A stretch of DNA of 64,000 bases from Magnolia sinica (GCF_029962835.1 NC_080582.1:18608032-18672031), one strand, 5' to 3'. Shown: positions 1 through 11,559, counted from the stretch's first letter. A program made the numbers and translations. Notes: a model not told the origin generated them from the letters alone.

Positions 1-53
1 CTAGTCAAGGCTCACTTGATCACTAGATCTGCCTCATTTTCTTCTCAGACCCT

Positions 54-385
54 TAGGACGAGTTCGCCCACTAGATGGATGGTGTGGATAAATTTCATAC
101 ATCAAGGTGGGGTCCACAGAGTTGCTGAAGTCATTATAGTAGCTACATGCTGCTGTGGCCCACAGAACTTGGTGGCATCTGTGCAGTGGCTAGAGTTGCT
201 GGCTGCAATGGGCCCACTCCCAACGATTAGACGGTGTGTACAGGACACATACCTCACAATGGGGTCCCCACACAGATGGATTCCCACGTAGTGTGGCCCA
301 CGTATACTTTTTTTTTTTACACATTACATGTACTGAAGGGTTTTCCAGCCCACTACAACAGGTGGGGCCCATCATGGCTTAGGGT
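54..385. repeat. Degenerate palindromic-repeat remnants
   Basis: This stretch carries fragments of the dispersed repeat seen throughout the window: a GATGGATGGTGTGGATAA tract followed by CATCAAGGTGGGGTCCAC near 74-118, then several 'GTGGCCCAC'-like pieces. No gene is seen. The short open frames here lack codon structure or recognisable domains. It is probably the right end of an element whose left part lies outside or has decayed. Confidence 0.45.
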
Positions 386-389
386 AGAG

Positions 390-585
390 CCCACTGTTTT
401 GAATGGTGTGGCCCACTGAGATTGAAATCTCAGGTGCGGCCCACTATTTTGAATGGTGTGGCCCACTGAGATTGGAATCTCAGGTGCAGCCCACTGTTTT
501 AAATGGTGTGGCCCACTGAGATTGGAATCTCAGGTGCGACCCAATGTTTTGAACGGTGTGGCCCATTGAGATTGGATGTGGCTCG
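390..585. repeat. 50-bp tandem repeat, about 4 copies
   Basis: Four near-identical units start at about 390, 440, 490 and 540. Each contains GAATGGTGTGGCCCACTGAG followed by ATTGGAATCTCAGGTGC. The last copy is more diverged and stops at about 580. The unit resembles part of the local palindromic dispersed repeat, so this is probably a local tandem expansion of it. Confidence 0.85.
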
Positions 586-1560
586 CCAGCTGTGCGAGGC
601 ACAACCTAGCAACTGCCTCCATTACGGCTCAGGGCAGGGCCCACCTACAATTTGATGAGGCCCGCGTCCTGCTCACCCCACCAGCTGCAAACGTGAGAAG
701 AAGCGCCCTCTGTTGCAGGCCGATGGAGGCCACTTTCTGGCCTGTTTACTGGTTTCAACATGGCCTTTCCCTGCCCACTTTCCGGCCCAGACAGAGCCAT
801 GGATTGGCCCAGCTTCTAACCAAAAACAGGGACATAAAATCAATCGTCCCACAGCTATTGAGCAGCCTGGCTTTTAGCTGGAATCGGGCTGTCCCATGGT
901 CCTTGTTTCAGCTCGAGACAGAGCCTGATGTTTGCACCAACAGGAAGCTGCTTTCATAACCTAGTTACAGTCACTCACAGTTCATTGCGGAGACTGTTAG
1001 AGTGGTTTTTCTGCCACTATTGCAGCCTGAGCTCAGCCACTGTAAGGCATGATTTCAGTCTGAAGTGCAGTTTCTGCTTGTTCTGTTTCTCAGCCCAACT
1101 CACAGTCATTTATGAGGGCTGGTTTGGGCTGGAATTGTAGCCATTAATAGGCATGGATACAATCCAGACTATGGCCATTGTCGAGCCTAGTTCAAACCTC
1201 GAAACAGGGCCTCCGTTTTTACCAGATTTTGGCCTGAGATATGGCCATTATTTGGCTTAGGTCTGAAACACAGCCATTTACTCGGCCTGGTTTCAACCCG
1301 AGTTACTGCCAATATTTGGCTTGGTCCCGAAGCTCTACTGAGAGCTCAAAACACACCCAATGGGCACCCGAAATGTGGTCTGAAACGGCCATTGCTTGGC
1401 TCAACTCAACATCACTGCGGCTGGACCGAACCCAGCCATTGCTTGGCTTGGTTCCGGTCCAGGCTAGCATGACCTTCACCTAAATAAAACTACAAGGAAA
1501 CTAAAATAGAAAAGGATGGACGTTTTACCTGGGATGGCAGCTGCCTGTCCCATCTAAACT
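586..1560. other. Non-coding stretch with degenerate GCCATTGCTTGGCTT-like repeats
   Basis: No supported gene. Between about 830 and 1,470 there is a degenerate series of phrases such as GCCATTATTTGGCTTAG, GCCATTGCTTGGCTCAA and GCCATTGCTTGGCTTGG, spaced by tens of bases, with GGTTTCAACCCGAG-like connectors. This looks like an old, strongly diverged minisatellite, possibly inside an LTR. Open frames over it are not protein-like. Confidence 0.4.
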
Positions 1561-1564
1561 AAAA

Positions 1565-1676
1565 CAGGGGATCGATTACCCTTCTTCTTTCTCTTCTTTC
1601 TTTCCACTCTCTTCCTCTCTTTCTCCCTCTCACTCCGGTCCGAATCTCAAGAGCTACAGGGCCCCTTTTATAGACG
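1565..1676 (-). promoter_or_regulatory. TATA-like box with GA-rich leader (probable LTR promoter remnant)
   Basis: Read on the minus strand, TATAAAAGGGGCC at about 1,662-1,674 is followed by a GA-rich stretch (the plus strand is CT-rich from 1,577 to 1,633). The same arrangement recurs at 4,200-4,890. It fits a retroelement LTR promoter better than a gene promoter because no supported coding sequence follows. Confidence 0.35.
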
Positions 1677-1679
1677 TGG

Positions 1680-2655
1680 AGGGAGAGAGTTCGACAGTCG
1701 GATGAGACCCATCGAGCGGTTGGCAACTGACTTCTGAAAGAGGAAACTGTTTCCTCTCCTTTCTATTACCAACGGACGTCTGGCCTCTCTTGGCAAATGA
1801 CAAAATGCTCCTCCAAAGGTTGGATGGATGGGATCGCTTGGTCCTCGTGATCTCGGCCCACCCAGGTGGCCACAGATGGGCCCACCTTCTCAAATCTCAA
1901 CCGCACAAGGGATCCTGACAGCCCTAGATGATCTTCCTTGTCCCTATGCACGGGACCAAATCGCTATGCGGTTTTGGTCGTATGGGCCCCACGGAGAGTT
2001 TGGACGGTTCAGATTGCTCGGAAAGTGACCGTGGTGGGTCACTTAGGGGCCCGAACGTCGTCAGTTTAAACGGCAAAGGAAGGCGGGAGAATGCCGTTTT
2101 CATGATTTTGAGAGGTGCTCGGTCAAAGCCAGTTTCACCGAGCCAGCGGTTTCAGTGCACCTCGTGCACAAGCACTCTCAGTGCACATGCATCGTGTATG
2201 GGCCTACTGCAACGTTACTTTCACAATCTACTCCGTTCATTTGTATTGGGGACAGTATACAGGGGCCCTAGCCCATTTTGGCTCGATGGTGAGCCCTAGG
2301 TGGCCCGTTACATACTCCTTTGGGCTATTATTGGCCCGTATGACGTGATCTGCCGTATGGGTGGGCCTAATACTAATTTTCAATGGTTAGTATAGGGTAC
2401 TGGTTACGATAAAGGCTTGATTTGTCAGACACTAACTCTGAAGCGTTGGTGACAAGTGTGTTGTATTGGTATTAATTAACATGGTAGTTTTAATTTAGAG
2501 TGCTCGAGTAGTCTCACCTTCCTGACTGTCATATGGCGTGTTCTGGCTCTTGGAGACCCGGATGGATGGCCTTAATGTCAATCGGAATCCCCATCCTACG
2601 TATGTCGAGTTCAAGTTTTTGGTTAACCCAATCTGTTTTAGGTTAGTGTGGGTTT
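1680..2655. other. Intergenic sequence, no gene seen
   Basis: GC-moderate sequence without a convincing reading frame. It contains isolated GGGCCCAC-like motifs (about 1,985-1,991 and 2,265-2,300). It may be the outer part of an LTR that ends near 2,695, but I cannot fix boundaries. Confidence 0.35.
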
Positions 2656-2658
2656 AAA

Positions 2659-2697
2659 AGGTAACACCCATGTACAAAAGGTACCGGGTGTTACAAC
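2659..2697 (-). repeat. LTR terminus-like sequence (TGTAACACC start)
   Basis: On the minus strand this reads TGTAACACCCGGTACC, then TTTTGTACATGGGTGTTAC, a TG-starting LTR end with a short internal inversion. A closely similar start (TGTAACACCATGTAC with ...GGCGTTAC) occurs at 6,617-6,650, so the two are probably ends of related gypsy-type LTRs lying in the same direction. The partner ends are not identified. Confidence 0.4.
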
Positions 2698-2844
2698 TTA
2701 CCATCTTGCGGTTCACATCTTCCTTACACGGCTTGGATCGCATATTTGTCTCACACGGCTTGGACCGCATATTTGCCTCACACAGCTTGGACCGCATAAT
2801 TGCCCTCGTGGTTTTGATAGATCATTGGTGCACATTTGTGGCTT

Positions 2845-3250
2845 GTTGGGTTTCTAGCCATCTTACGGTGTTCAGTCGTATGGTGATTTCTGGGTGGAGC
2901 GGGTGTTCACTTAGCGATTTCCTAACCATCTTGCGGTGTTCACGTACAATATGATTTTTTAGTGGTCTAGAGTTTATATGTTGCTTGTCTCTTCATCTTG
3001 TAGTGTTCAGTCATACCATGATTTTTGGGTGGAGCAGGTGTTTGCTTAGCGATTTCCTAGCCATTTTGCGGTGTTCACGTACGATATGATTTTCGAGTGA
3101 AGTAGACATTTGCATGTTGTTCCCTCTTCATCTTGTGGTGTTCAGTCGTATTGTGATTTCCGGGTAGAGCGGGTGTTCGCTTAGCGATTTCCTAGCCATC
3201 TTGTAGTGTTCACGTACAATATGGTTTCTGAGTGAAGTAGAGGTTTAAAG
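2845..3250. repeat. 135-bp tandem repeat, about 3 copies
   Basis: TTAGCGATTTCCTA recurs at 2,911, 3,046 and 3,181, exactly 135 bases apart each time. The flanking phrases (CATCTTGCGGTGTTCACGTA, GGTGTTCAGTC, GGGTGGAGCGGGTGTT) repeat with it. The copies are imperfect. No coding potential. Confidence 0.85.
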
Positions 3251-4195
3251 CTGATTTTCTAGTCACTTTAGGGAGTTTGCAAGGTTGATTATTTGACTAT
3301 CCGGACACGTCCACTTACACTACGATTGCTATTATATTTTGTTCATGATGATATTGTGTTGACTGGCTTAATTTTGAGTATATAATCATAATTATGCATT
3401 GCACTGTTTAATATATCCATTCTTATGACTTGTGATCTATCTTAGATTATGAATGATGAATGCGTAATCTTAGAGGGTGTTCCTCACTGCGATAGTCATT
3501 GACGCTATCAAACCATAACAGTTGATGCAAGTGTAAGGCGAGCCAATGCTATTCACTGGGTTGTTATAGTAGATCAGGTATCTGAGCCGGACAGGGGCCC
3601 TGCGGCCCATATTGAGCTCCACCATTAGATGATAGATGTTATGCTTTTAACTAATGAAATTTGTTATTTGAGGGTTATATAAGTCCTGTATGGGTGGAAT
3701 TTTGTGATGATCAGAATATTTTTATTCGATGCATGGTTTACACTAGCTTCATTGCTGTTAACTTTGATTAATGATAAGCGGTTTAAATTTGCACTGAATT
3801 TTATAGGCTAACACTCAGGTTTTTAGAGAACGAGTTATATACTCGGGATCCAAAAACCAGGGCGTTACAGGATATGAGTTTACATCACCATAGGTTTTGA
3901 GGGTGTGAAGCAGCTTGAATTAGGTTCGACCCTATATCATAAAATTTCCAAATATATATGATTAAATATTACCAATAAATTTTTATTTTAAATAACTGAG
4001 TTGAACTTACCCAATTGGATCAATCCAATTGACATAGTTAGTTAGGGACTGAAATCAGCCCAATCTAACAAATACGTTGTTGGACAAGCCAACCACCACC
4101 AACACTCCAACAATGATGGAAGCTTAGCGCAACTTTACTAAGTTGACTCGAGTAGATGAGTCAATCAGCGAGTCGACTCAAACTCAACTCGATGG
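3251..4195. other. AT-rich sequence with a possible LTR end near 3,869
   Basis: No gene seen. Near 3,840-3,870 the sequence runs CGGGATCCAAAAACCAGG then GCGTTACAG. On the minus strand this is TGTAACGCCCTGGTTTTT, a common start of plant gypsy LTRs. No matching second end or target-site duplication was found. Confidence 0.35.
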
Positions 4196-4199
4196 TAAC

Positions 4200-4892
4200 C
4201 ACACCCAAGCTTCCTTTCTTCTTCTTTCCTTCTCTTTCTTACTCTCCTCCTCTCTCTTCCTGCTAGAACTCTAGCTGGACTAGCCTAACTCGACCTGGCT
4301 GCACTCGGTTTCAGCCAAGTCGACTCGACAGCCACCAAATCCACTCTCTCTTCTCTCTATCTTCCTCTTCCTAGTCTTTCTTCTTCCTCTTTCTCTCTCA
4401 CTCTCTTCTTTTCTCAGCATGGATGGGTTTGGACTCGACCTAAACTCGGACCGAACTAAGCTAACTCAGTGCGGTAGTCGGCTGGACGATGCTCTCTTTC
4501 TCCTTCCATCTTCCTTCTCTCCTTCTTCTTCTTCTCAAAGCTTCTTCTCAGCCTTCCTTCTTTCTTCTTGTTCTTTCTCTTACGACTAGACAAGTCGTGC
4601 GACCAAACCCAGACCCGGTCCGACTCTGCTCCTCAACTCGCTCGAGTCAAGCTAGTGCAGCAAGCAGCCACCACACGCACCATCTTCTTCCCTTCTTATC
4701 TCCTGATTCTCTTTTGTCTTTCCCTTTCTCTTCTACCTTCCTTCCCTTTCAGCTGTTTGGTGTGGATTGATGCAAGACTCAGACGAGTCAACTCAATGTG
4801 GTGTGGCTCCAGCAGTGGCGCCCTCTTTCTGTCAGGGTTTCCTTTCCCTTTTCGGAAAGGGTTGCCCTAAAAGGCAACCTTTTATAGGGTGT
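4200..4892 (-). promoter_or_regulatory. CT-rich tract and minus-strand TATA box (LTR-like)
   Basis: A long CT-rich stretch (about 4,205-4,760 on plus) precedes CCTTTTATAGG at about 4,877-4,887, which on the minus strand is a CCTATAAAAGG TATA box. The minus-strand order is therefore TATA box then GA-rich leader, as at 1,565-1,676. Long serine/leucine-rich plus-strand frames over the CT tract are low-complexity artefacts. Probably the promoter and R region of a decayed LTR. Confidence 0.35.
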
Positions 4893-4949
4893 ATTAATCC
4901 TCTTTGGATTAGTTGCGGTTAGGTCGGAATGATTGACGGACAACACACC

Positions 4950-6615
4950 CATCTTAGTTCAGATGTGGTTGTAATCTAACGTTACGAATGATGTTCTGGT
5001 AACATGGCCCACCAAATGAATGACCTTGATCATGAAATAGGTCCATCGCTAAATGGTGGGTTTTTCCAATTAACGGGGAAGATGACCTCCATGACAATGG
5101 CAGTTTCCCAACTGGTGGCTGATCCGGTGATCTGATGCCTATGGATGGTGTGGATTTGATCACTAATCATTGTGGGACCCGTATTTTGGGCAACCAGAAA
5201 GGATACCCAATGGTCCACGATATTTTCAATTGCACACGATATAACTCGTGTTGACGAGATCACGCACGAGAACTCGGTATCGTAGCGAGATATGCTTCTT
5301 GACACCCTAAACTAGACGATGTAGATTGACTGGGAAAGCTTCTAGAAGCTAGGGAGCTGTTGAGATCGTGCCAGCGAACGAGAGTCTACACATAAGCGAG
5401 ATTCTTTCTACCGCACTCCTTTGTGGTTGAAAGAGAAAAACCCTAGAGTAGCTTAGGTTGTGCAGCTGAGATTACTCACAATGGAGGGTGGAGATAGAAG
5501 GAGAGATATTCTCTTCGGTTGCCAGCTCACTACAAATCGTGGTTTCCATATTCGGTAAAACTCTCAACACGACTCTACTTGTGTCTAAAGTTGTGCACAT
5601 GCACGAATGCATTTTCATGTGGAATAGCCAAGCGTTTGGTTACACACTCTTTCTAAATCGGCTAGACGGTTCGGATCAATGGTATGATCTCAGTTAGGGC
5701 ACACTTGATGAAGATTTACGGACACAGCCCGCTTGCTGGCTGTTTTAAAAGAAAAAAGGATTGAAGTAGCCTCCCTTTTTCGAAAAGCATCGGGTCAACA
5801 CACAGTTGACCCGATTTTTGGTTTGGTGTATTGTGGGTGCACCCTTACTGTAGTACACACACATTAAGTGTGGGGCCCACGATGATATCTTGTGAAATCT
5901 TATCCGTCCATCAGGCCCCACAGCCTCTAATAGATCTTTAGTCCAACGGTTTGGTACATACAATGCTTAGGCGGGCCATGCTACTTACCTTTGTGAATCT
6001 TATTAATGTTTACTGACATTTTAACGGTCAGATCGAACTGAAGATTAACATCAATGGTCCAAAGTGTTTTAGGCACCTTTTTCACTGATAGTCTATAGTA
6101 AATTTAGGGGTCATATGACCCAGTGGTGAGGATCAAGTTTAAGAATTGTTAAATTGATCTTAATTTGACAGTTAGGAATGTTTGGACCATCTAAACTTAC
6201 TTCCACTTTTACTGATTTGAGGTGGATATTTATGATAGTTTAATTGAGCAGTCAGATCTCCTATAGATGTGGATCAAGTCTCTCTAGAGTTCTTTGGTCA
6301 TTATGATATAGAAGTATGGTCCATTCTTCCGATTCATGGTCACTTCCACTTAAATTTTTCTTGACGTGGCTAATCACTATTTGATCATTTAGATTCTCTC
6401 TTATTCAAGGACAATGATATGGTAACCTAAAATTTTGTTATTTAAGTAATACGCAAGGCTTTGTAACTATTGAGATGAAGATCTATGGTGGATCTCTCTA
6501 ATCAACGATCGGATGGCCAATCTTTAGATGAAGATTACTCTTAGTGGTCAATTTTAGTCTAGAATGAAGGTAAATGTTCAAATAGGATATGTTCGTATAA
6601 GTTAGGTTATACAGT
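4950..6615. other. Intergenic sequence with palindromic-repeat remnants
   Basis: No gene. A diverged half of the dispersed repeat lies near 4,970-5,215. Another is near 5,830-6,110 and includes an exact GTGGGGCCCAC at 5,870-5,880 and the phrase ATCCGTCCATCAGGCCCCAC. The remainder is AT-rich without recognisable structure. Confidence 0.4.
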
Positions 6616-6616
6616 A

Positions 6617-6720
6617 ACGCCTGAGTGCTGAAAGTACATGGTGTTACAATCTACCCCCTTAAAGAGAATTTCATCCCTGAAATTCAGAACGTCTACTGCG
6701 AATAGAAATAATTAAATTTG
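6617..6720 (-). repeat. Gypsy-type polypurine tract and LTR start remnant
   Basis: On the minus strand the order is GGATGAAATTCTC, then TTTAAGGGGGTAGAT (polypurine-rich), then TGTAACACCATGTAC. This is the usual arrangement of the end of a chromovirus-type gypsy body, its PPT and the TG start of the 3' LTR. The LTR would extend to lower coordinates, where a minus TATA box is seen at about 4,880. The body to the right is not recognisable. Confidence 0.5.
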
Positions 6721-6905
6721 TAGTGTTTCTAAGAATTTACTAATTTTTTTTATTTATTTATTTCTTTATTTTTTTATACTGGTTATATGTTTGTATAAAT
6801 ATACGTGACTAACTATTGAAATTGGGGTTGTTACATAGCCGGGCGAATACTCCTCAGACTTTAGGAGGGGAGCAGATCTAGTGGCCTCGCCAATGTCGCT
6901 TGTGG

Positions 6906-7271
6906 CTAAGGCATGAGCCTCAACCATTGGCGCATCCCCGCCTCTGGGCGGAGAGTTTTTTCGACCAAATAGTCGAACTCGGCGAGAGTAAGCTCAATGT
7001 GCTCAACACCCACCATGGTCTCCCTTCCGAACTCAGAATGGGAGGGAGCTGCAGCAGGTGTTTCCCCGACCACCTCCCTATCCATACCAGGTGGATGAGA
7101 AGGGGCGGTTGGGGGAATTTCAGAGGTGGAGACGGGAGTCGCGGTAGGCCCGGCCTCAGCACGAGGAGTACCCTTCTTCCACGCTGTGATCTTCACCCGG
7201 GGCTCGGCACGGATCATCTCGCTGAGACGAGGAGGCCACCTCCTCTTCTTGGCACCCGAAGCCTCGACCAT
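6906..7271 (-). pseudogene. Retroelement-type leader ORF remnant, unassigned
   Basis: A 121-codon minus-strand frame is preceded, about 90 bases upstream, by a CTATAAATACA box (about 7,364-7,375 on plus). The product starts MVEASGAKKRRWPPRLSEM, is basic at the N-terminus, then proline/threonine-rich, then has an acidic segment (VEHIELTLAEFDYLVEK). I recognise no domain. The promoter-then-basic-ORF layout also occurs at 45.8-46.3 kb and suggests the leader of a retroelement rather than a host gene. It is probably not expressed as a functional protein. Confidence 0.35.
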
Positions 7272-7379
7272 CCTTACAAAATACAGCTCGGCTCAGAATA
7301 AACTCAATCGACAGAAGTCAAAGCTAGTAAAGAAAAGCTTACCAAGAGCAGTGGTAAGAGGGGTGTATTTATAGAGGCC

Positions 7380-8266
7380 TGACTTATAGAGATTAGTCGG
7401 GGTGATGAGCTTGTGCTAGACCCGTTGCTCCGCTTTTAGAACCCGAGCTTTAACAACCTGCGCTCGGAGGGCAGGGGAGAGCTCTGGTGAACCCTTTGCG
7501 TAAATTGCAGAGGACAAAAACAACTCATTACACAACAAAGATAAGTACTCGAAAGCAAAGCTGTAAATTTCATTACAATATCCGACCTGGGTTTAAAAAT
7601 TTTGTGGGCACTCTGTCCCGAAGAAGTTGGGAGCTTGGTGACGAGGCCTTTACCAAGGTTAGCCTCGTCGAAAGGTAATACCAACACAACTCTTGTAGGT
7701 CGTGCTTGGCCTAGTAAAGATGCATGATTTCATCTGGTGTCAGATCCTTCTTCTTGATCTGATGCCAGATGATGAAGGCAGCGAATAAAGACCACCAGGT
7801 GTTGAGGGCGAGGTGAGCAGGAGCCAACTTCAAGTGCGTCGTCACTGCCCTCACAAATGGATGAAGAGGGAACTACAACCCGCTCTGGAGAGCACATATG
7901 GAGATGGCTATTTCACCCTTGGCTGGGTTTCCGGGGGCATCAAGCGGAGCAGGAGCTCGAATCTTAACAGAGTTTGGGATCTGGTACTCTGTTCGAATAG
8001 CTGCCATTTGGCACTCGACCAGAACTGAGCCCCCCAGGACAACCTCCAAAGGTTGCCCGCTTGAAGGCCCGTTGAAGGCCTTACATCCGTCCTTGAAGCG
8101 AGGGCTCAGCGAATCTTCTTCTTGATCGAGCCCCGAGCAACAGCTTTTGAAGACTTGGACTTTTTTGCTCGAGGGGCAAGGGGTATAGCAGTTAGAATTT
8201 TTGCTAACCCCCCGAACTTGGAGTTTACACTTTCAGGCTCGATGTCGCCTTCGGCAGTATAGCCCT
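7380..8266 (-). pseudogene. Decayed minus-strand retroelement-like coding region, left part
   Basis: Minus-strand translation in pieces gives LAPAHLALNTWWSLFAAF followed by IIWHQIKKKDLTPDEIMHLY (about 7,718-7,832). This resembles the N-terminal block of plant retrotransposon gag-like or mobile-domain ORFs. It continues toward 7,600 with a broken frame. Upstream on the minus strand, at 8,120-8,266, a lysine/serine-rich segment runs straight into the copia insertion site and resumes at 19,637. So the copia element interrupted this frame. Family assignment is tentative. Confidence 0.4.
8262..8266. repeat. Target-site duplication GCCCT (left copy)
   Basis: GCCCT directly precedes the TGTTG start of the left copia LTR. 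The same five bases follow the right LTR at 19,637-19,641. Five bases is the usual duplication length for LTR retrotransposons. Confidence 0.9.
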
Positions 8267-8845
8267 TGTTGCGCAGCACGCCAACAACGTAGTGAGCCTA
8301 ATCCAATCTCAGGCCTCACCCACAAATGATAAACAGGAAGAAATATAAACTATAAATAAATCAAAGCGTTCAAAACAAACCATAGGACAAGATATACGTG
8401 GAAAAACCCCAAACTAGGATAAAAAACCACGGATGCAAACTTCCACTATTAAGAACGAAGATTACAAAGCAATATACTATCCTCTCCCTTGGAAGCACAT
8501 AGAAAACTCTTTGCCCACACCTTAGAATAATTTTTCCTTACTTTTTCTCAATCTGAAAAACCTTAGGAACCCCTGTTTATAATATAGGAAACTCCCCTTT
8601 CCACATCCCAGTTGCGAAAGGACTTGCGACACGAAATCCGTGCAAAATCACAGAACGAATCTGCGTAACCTCGACTGGTCGAGAGGACCCCACGACCGGT
8701 CGTGAATGATCCACCACCAGTCAAACACCTCAGGATAAAAAAAATAGTGCTCACTGGACTTTGAGTCGAGCCGGACCCTATGACCGGTTGAGCATGGCTC
8801 ACGACCGGTCGAGGACGGTCCCAGATGTGGCTCCATATCTTAACA
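8267..8845 (-). repeat. Copia LTR, 3' copy in element orientation (579 bp)
   Basis: Begins TGTTGCGCAGCACGCCAACA and ends CATATCTTAACA. It matches 19,022-19,636 along its length. Near its right end it contains the CGACCGGTCG palindrome and variants. It is 36 bp shorter than the other LTR because of differences in the number of these palindromic units. Confidence 0.95.
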
Positions 8846-8862
8846 ATCTCCCACTTGGAGAC
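8846..8862 (-). other. Copia polypurine tract
   Basis: On the minus strand the sequence adjoining the LTR is GTCTCCAAGTGGGAGAT, the common plant copia PPT form, placed directly before the 3' LTR. Confidence 0.8.
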
Positions 8863-8915
8863 ACATCACCTTAAACCTTCGTCTTCTTTATCCAAAGTGC
8901 ATTACCTCCCTGTCT

Positions 8916-9281
8916 TCAAGCTTGAAGACCAATCAAAGTTGAACAGAGCTTCAGCTTCTCCCGTGTGACCACCTTGGTCAGCATATCCGTAGGATTCTCA
9001 CTTGTATGAATCTTCTCCAGAGCAATCGATCCATCTTCCAGTAACGAGTGAATGAAGTGATATCTGATGGCAATATGCTTGGTCCTTAAATGAAAGGCTG
9101 AATTCTTAGCCAAGGGTATTGCACTCTGACTGTCACTGTACATCTTGTAATTTGCTTGCTTCTTACCCAACTCTTTCATGAAACCTTGCATCCACACCAT
9201 CTCCTTGCACGCTTCTGTAGCCCAACATATTCTGCTTCTATCGTACTGATAGATACTATCTTTTGTAACTGAGAGACCCAA
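8916..9281 (-). pseudogene. Copia RNase H domain, C-terminal end of pol
   Basis: The 121-codon frame contains SDSQSAIPLAKN and HLRTKHIAIRYHFI, characteristic of copia RNase H, then ENPTDMLTKVV near the C-terminus. It ends just before the PPT, as expected. It is separated from the RT block by stops at about 9,282-9,300 and one at 9,538. The normal enzyme degrades RNA in the RNA-DNA hybrid during reverse transcription. This copy is broken. Confidence 0.9.
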
Positions 9282-9299
9282 CTGACTACAACACTACCT

Positions 9300-10413
9300 A
9301 GAGTAAAGACATAACTGTAGTGCTTCTTCTGCTATCATTGTCTCCTGCCAAATCTGAATCCACATAGCCCTATAGCTTAATTTCTGATCCACCATAACAC
9401 AGACCTACATCCTTAGTACCTACCAGGTATCTAAGAATCCACTTCATAGCTTCCCAATATTCCTTCCCGGGGTTGTTCATGAACCTGCTAACAACTCCCA
9501 CTGCTTGAGCAATGTCTGGCCTCGTGCTCACCATAGCTTACATGAGACTCTCAATAGCTGACGCGTATGGGACTTTAGCCATGTAGTCTCGTTCCTCCTG
9601 CATCTTTGCACCTTGCTCTTTAGATAGCTTGAAGTGATTGGCTAATGGAGTGTTAACCGACTTAGCACCTCCCACATTGAATCGATCAAGTACATTGGCT
9701 ATGTATTCTGCCTGTAACAAAATCAGTTTCTTGTTTTTTCTGTCACGCTTTATCCTCATGCCTAGGATTTGTTTTGCAGCTCCTAAATCCTTCATGGCAA
9801 ATTCTCTAGATAGTTGTCTTTTAAGATCTGAGATGTCCTTTGTACTTGAACCAGCCATAAGCATATCATCAATGTATAGAAGAAGGATGATGTCTGACGT
9901 ATCAAACTTCTTCAAATAGCAACAATGGTCTGCATGAAATCTCCTGTAACCGTTTCCCGACATGAAACTGTCGAATTTCTTGTACCATTGCCTCGGGGCC
10001 TGCTTCAAGTCATATAGACTCTTCTTCAGTCTACACACTTTGTTCTCTTTTCCTGGTGCCACGTATCCTGTCGGCTGATGCATATATATCTCTTCTTCAA
10101 GGTCCCCATGAAGAAAGGCTATCTTAACATCTAGCTGCTCTAGATGTAAGTCCTCTGTAGCCACTATACTCAAGACCATACGAATTATAGACATTTTCAC
10201 CACAGGTGAAAATATTTCAATGAAATCGATACCTGCCTTTTATTAAAACCCTTTCACAACCAGTCTGGCCTTGTACCGTTTTGAACCATCGTGTTCCTCC
10301 TTCAATCTGTAAACCCACTTGTTATGAAGAGCTTTCTTACCCATAAGTAGGGTCACTAGCTCCCATATATGATTGGACTCAAAAAAGTCTATCTCCTCAT
10401 CCATGGCCTGCTC
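9300..10413 (-). pseudogene. Copia reverse transcriptase, broken
   Basis: The longest open piece (9,538-10,203) contains QLDVKIAFLHGDLEEEIYM, then KKSLYDLKQAPRQWYKKF, then LLLYIDDMLMAG, the YxDD catalytic motif in the form YIDD. Upstream pieces (10,210-10,413) include the RYKARLVVKGF block followed by stops. A stop near 9,537 separates the RT from the TRPDIAQAV connection segment. All expected copia RT motifs are present in order, but the frame has at least four interruptions, so no functional enzyme is expected. Confidence 0.92.
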
Positions 10414-10767
10414 CTACTTAACCCGTGTATCTGTCTTTAATGCCTCTTCAAAACATTTCGGTTCACCATTATCTGTCAGTAATAGATAATGTAAGGAGGG
10501 TGAGTATCGGACCGTGGGTCTCCTCTCCCGAGTAAACCTCCTCACAACCGGTGTATGCGGCTCTGCCTCATAATGCTCCTCTGCATGATCATCCTGTGGT
10601 GCTGTAACACCTGTGTCCTGTAACTCTTCCATCTCTACGAATTCTTTCTCCTCAGCCTTATTTTCCTGCACGCTGTCCTTATATATCACTTTTTCATTGA
10701 AGACTACGTCCTTGCTTCTGATGATTTTCTTATTTTCTGCATCCCAAAACCTATAGCAAAAATCATG
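10414..10767 (-). pseudogene. Copia integrase C-terminal/linker region
   Basis: The minus frame 10,414-10,689 is acidic (EEKEFVEMEELQDTG), then contains RRFTRERRPTVRYSP and DNGEPKCFEEALKT, typical of the linker between integrase and RT in copia polyproteins. The short stretch to 10,767 joins it to the integrase core but contains a stop. Confidence 0.8.
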
Positions 10768-11217
10768 CTACCTGTAGCCTATAAACATGCACCTCATGAA
10801 CTTCGCATCCAGCTTATTTCTGTGCTCTGCATCAATGTGAACATATGAAGTGTAATTGAACACTTTAAGATGTGCAAGGTTCACTTCTTTCCCAGTCCAC
10901 ATTTCTTCTGGTAGCCCACCATCCAATGGTGCTGAAGGACTTCTATTGATGAGATATGCAGCAGTATTCATAGCATCTGCCCAAAAAGTCTTAGACAACC
11001 CTGCATGTAGCCTCATGCTCCTGGCATGCTCAAGGATGGTCCTGTTAATGCGCTCAGCCACACCATTCTGCTGTGGTGTCCTTCGAATCATTTTCTGATG
11101 TTTGATTCCATTTGCTGCATAATACTCCTCAAATCTCTTATCACAGTACTCTCCCCCATTATCAGATCTGAGATATTTTACTGTTCTATCTGTCTTGTTT
11201 TCTACCATAACTTTCCA
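10768..11217 (-). pseudogene. Copia integrase core, C-terminal half
   Basis: The frame contains VKYLRSDNGGEYCDKRFEEY (second catalytic Asp), QQNGVAERINRTILEHARSM (catalytic Glu region) and AHLKVFNYTSYVHID. It is the continuation of the frame at 17,417 onward. The first residues of the displayed frame (before 11,218) come from the nested insertion. Exactly one TTCCA duplication must be removed for the two parts to meet in phase. Confidence 0.92.
11213..11217. repeat. Target-site duplication TTCCA (left copy)
   Basis: TTCCA at 11,213-11,217 is repeated at 17,412-17,416, immediately flanking the TG...CA ends of the nested unit. The copia integrase frame is continuous when the unit and one copy are removed. 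Confidence 0.9.
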
Positions 11218-11559
11218 TGTAAGACCCATATTCTAGACCGTACCGTTCTGTAGGTTTCCGCGGTACTCCCGGTCGAATTCCGAAAACCCTCGACCTGTTA
11301 CCGGTATTTACGTGCGGTCCTGAGTCGTGTTCCTTATATTTGAGTCGACTCAAATTGAGACTTATATCCTTGCGACCGCGCCGTCGCCGCGGTTCCAACG
11401 CCGCGTCTCACGCGCCGAGACGATACCCTGACCAGGAGAAGTGGGCCCGCGTTCAGTTCGAGGAAACACTGCGCAGTTGTAAAATCCTAGAGCGAACATG
11501 TCAAATCAATCCCATCAATCCCATCAATCACCACATCATGTCAAGTACAACCACCCCTC

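Noticed and set aside
4489..4870. Two overlapping plus frames rich in Ser, Leu and Phe
   Set aside because: They come from a CT-rich low-complexity tract that lies in a probable minus-strand LTR leader.
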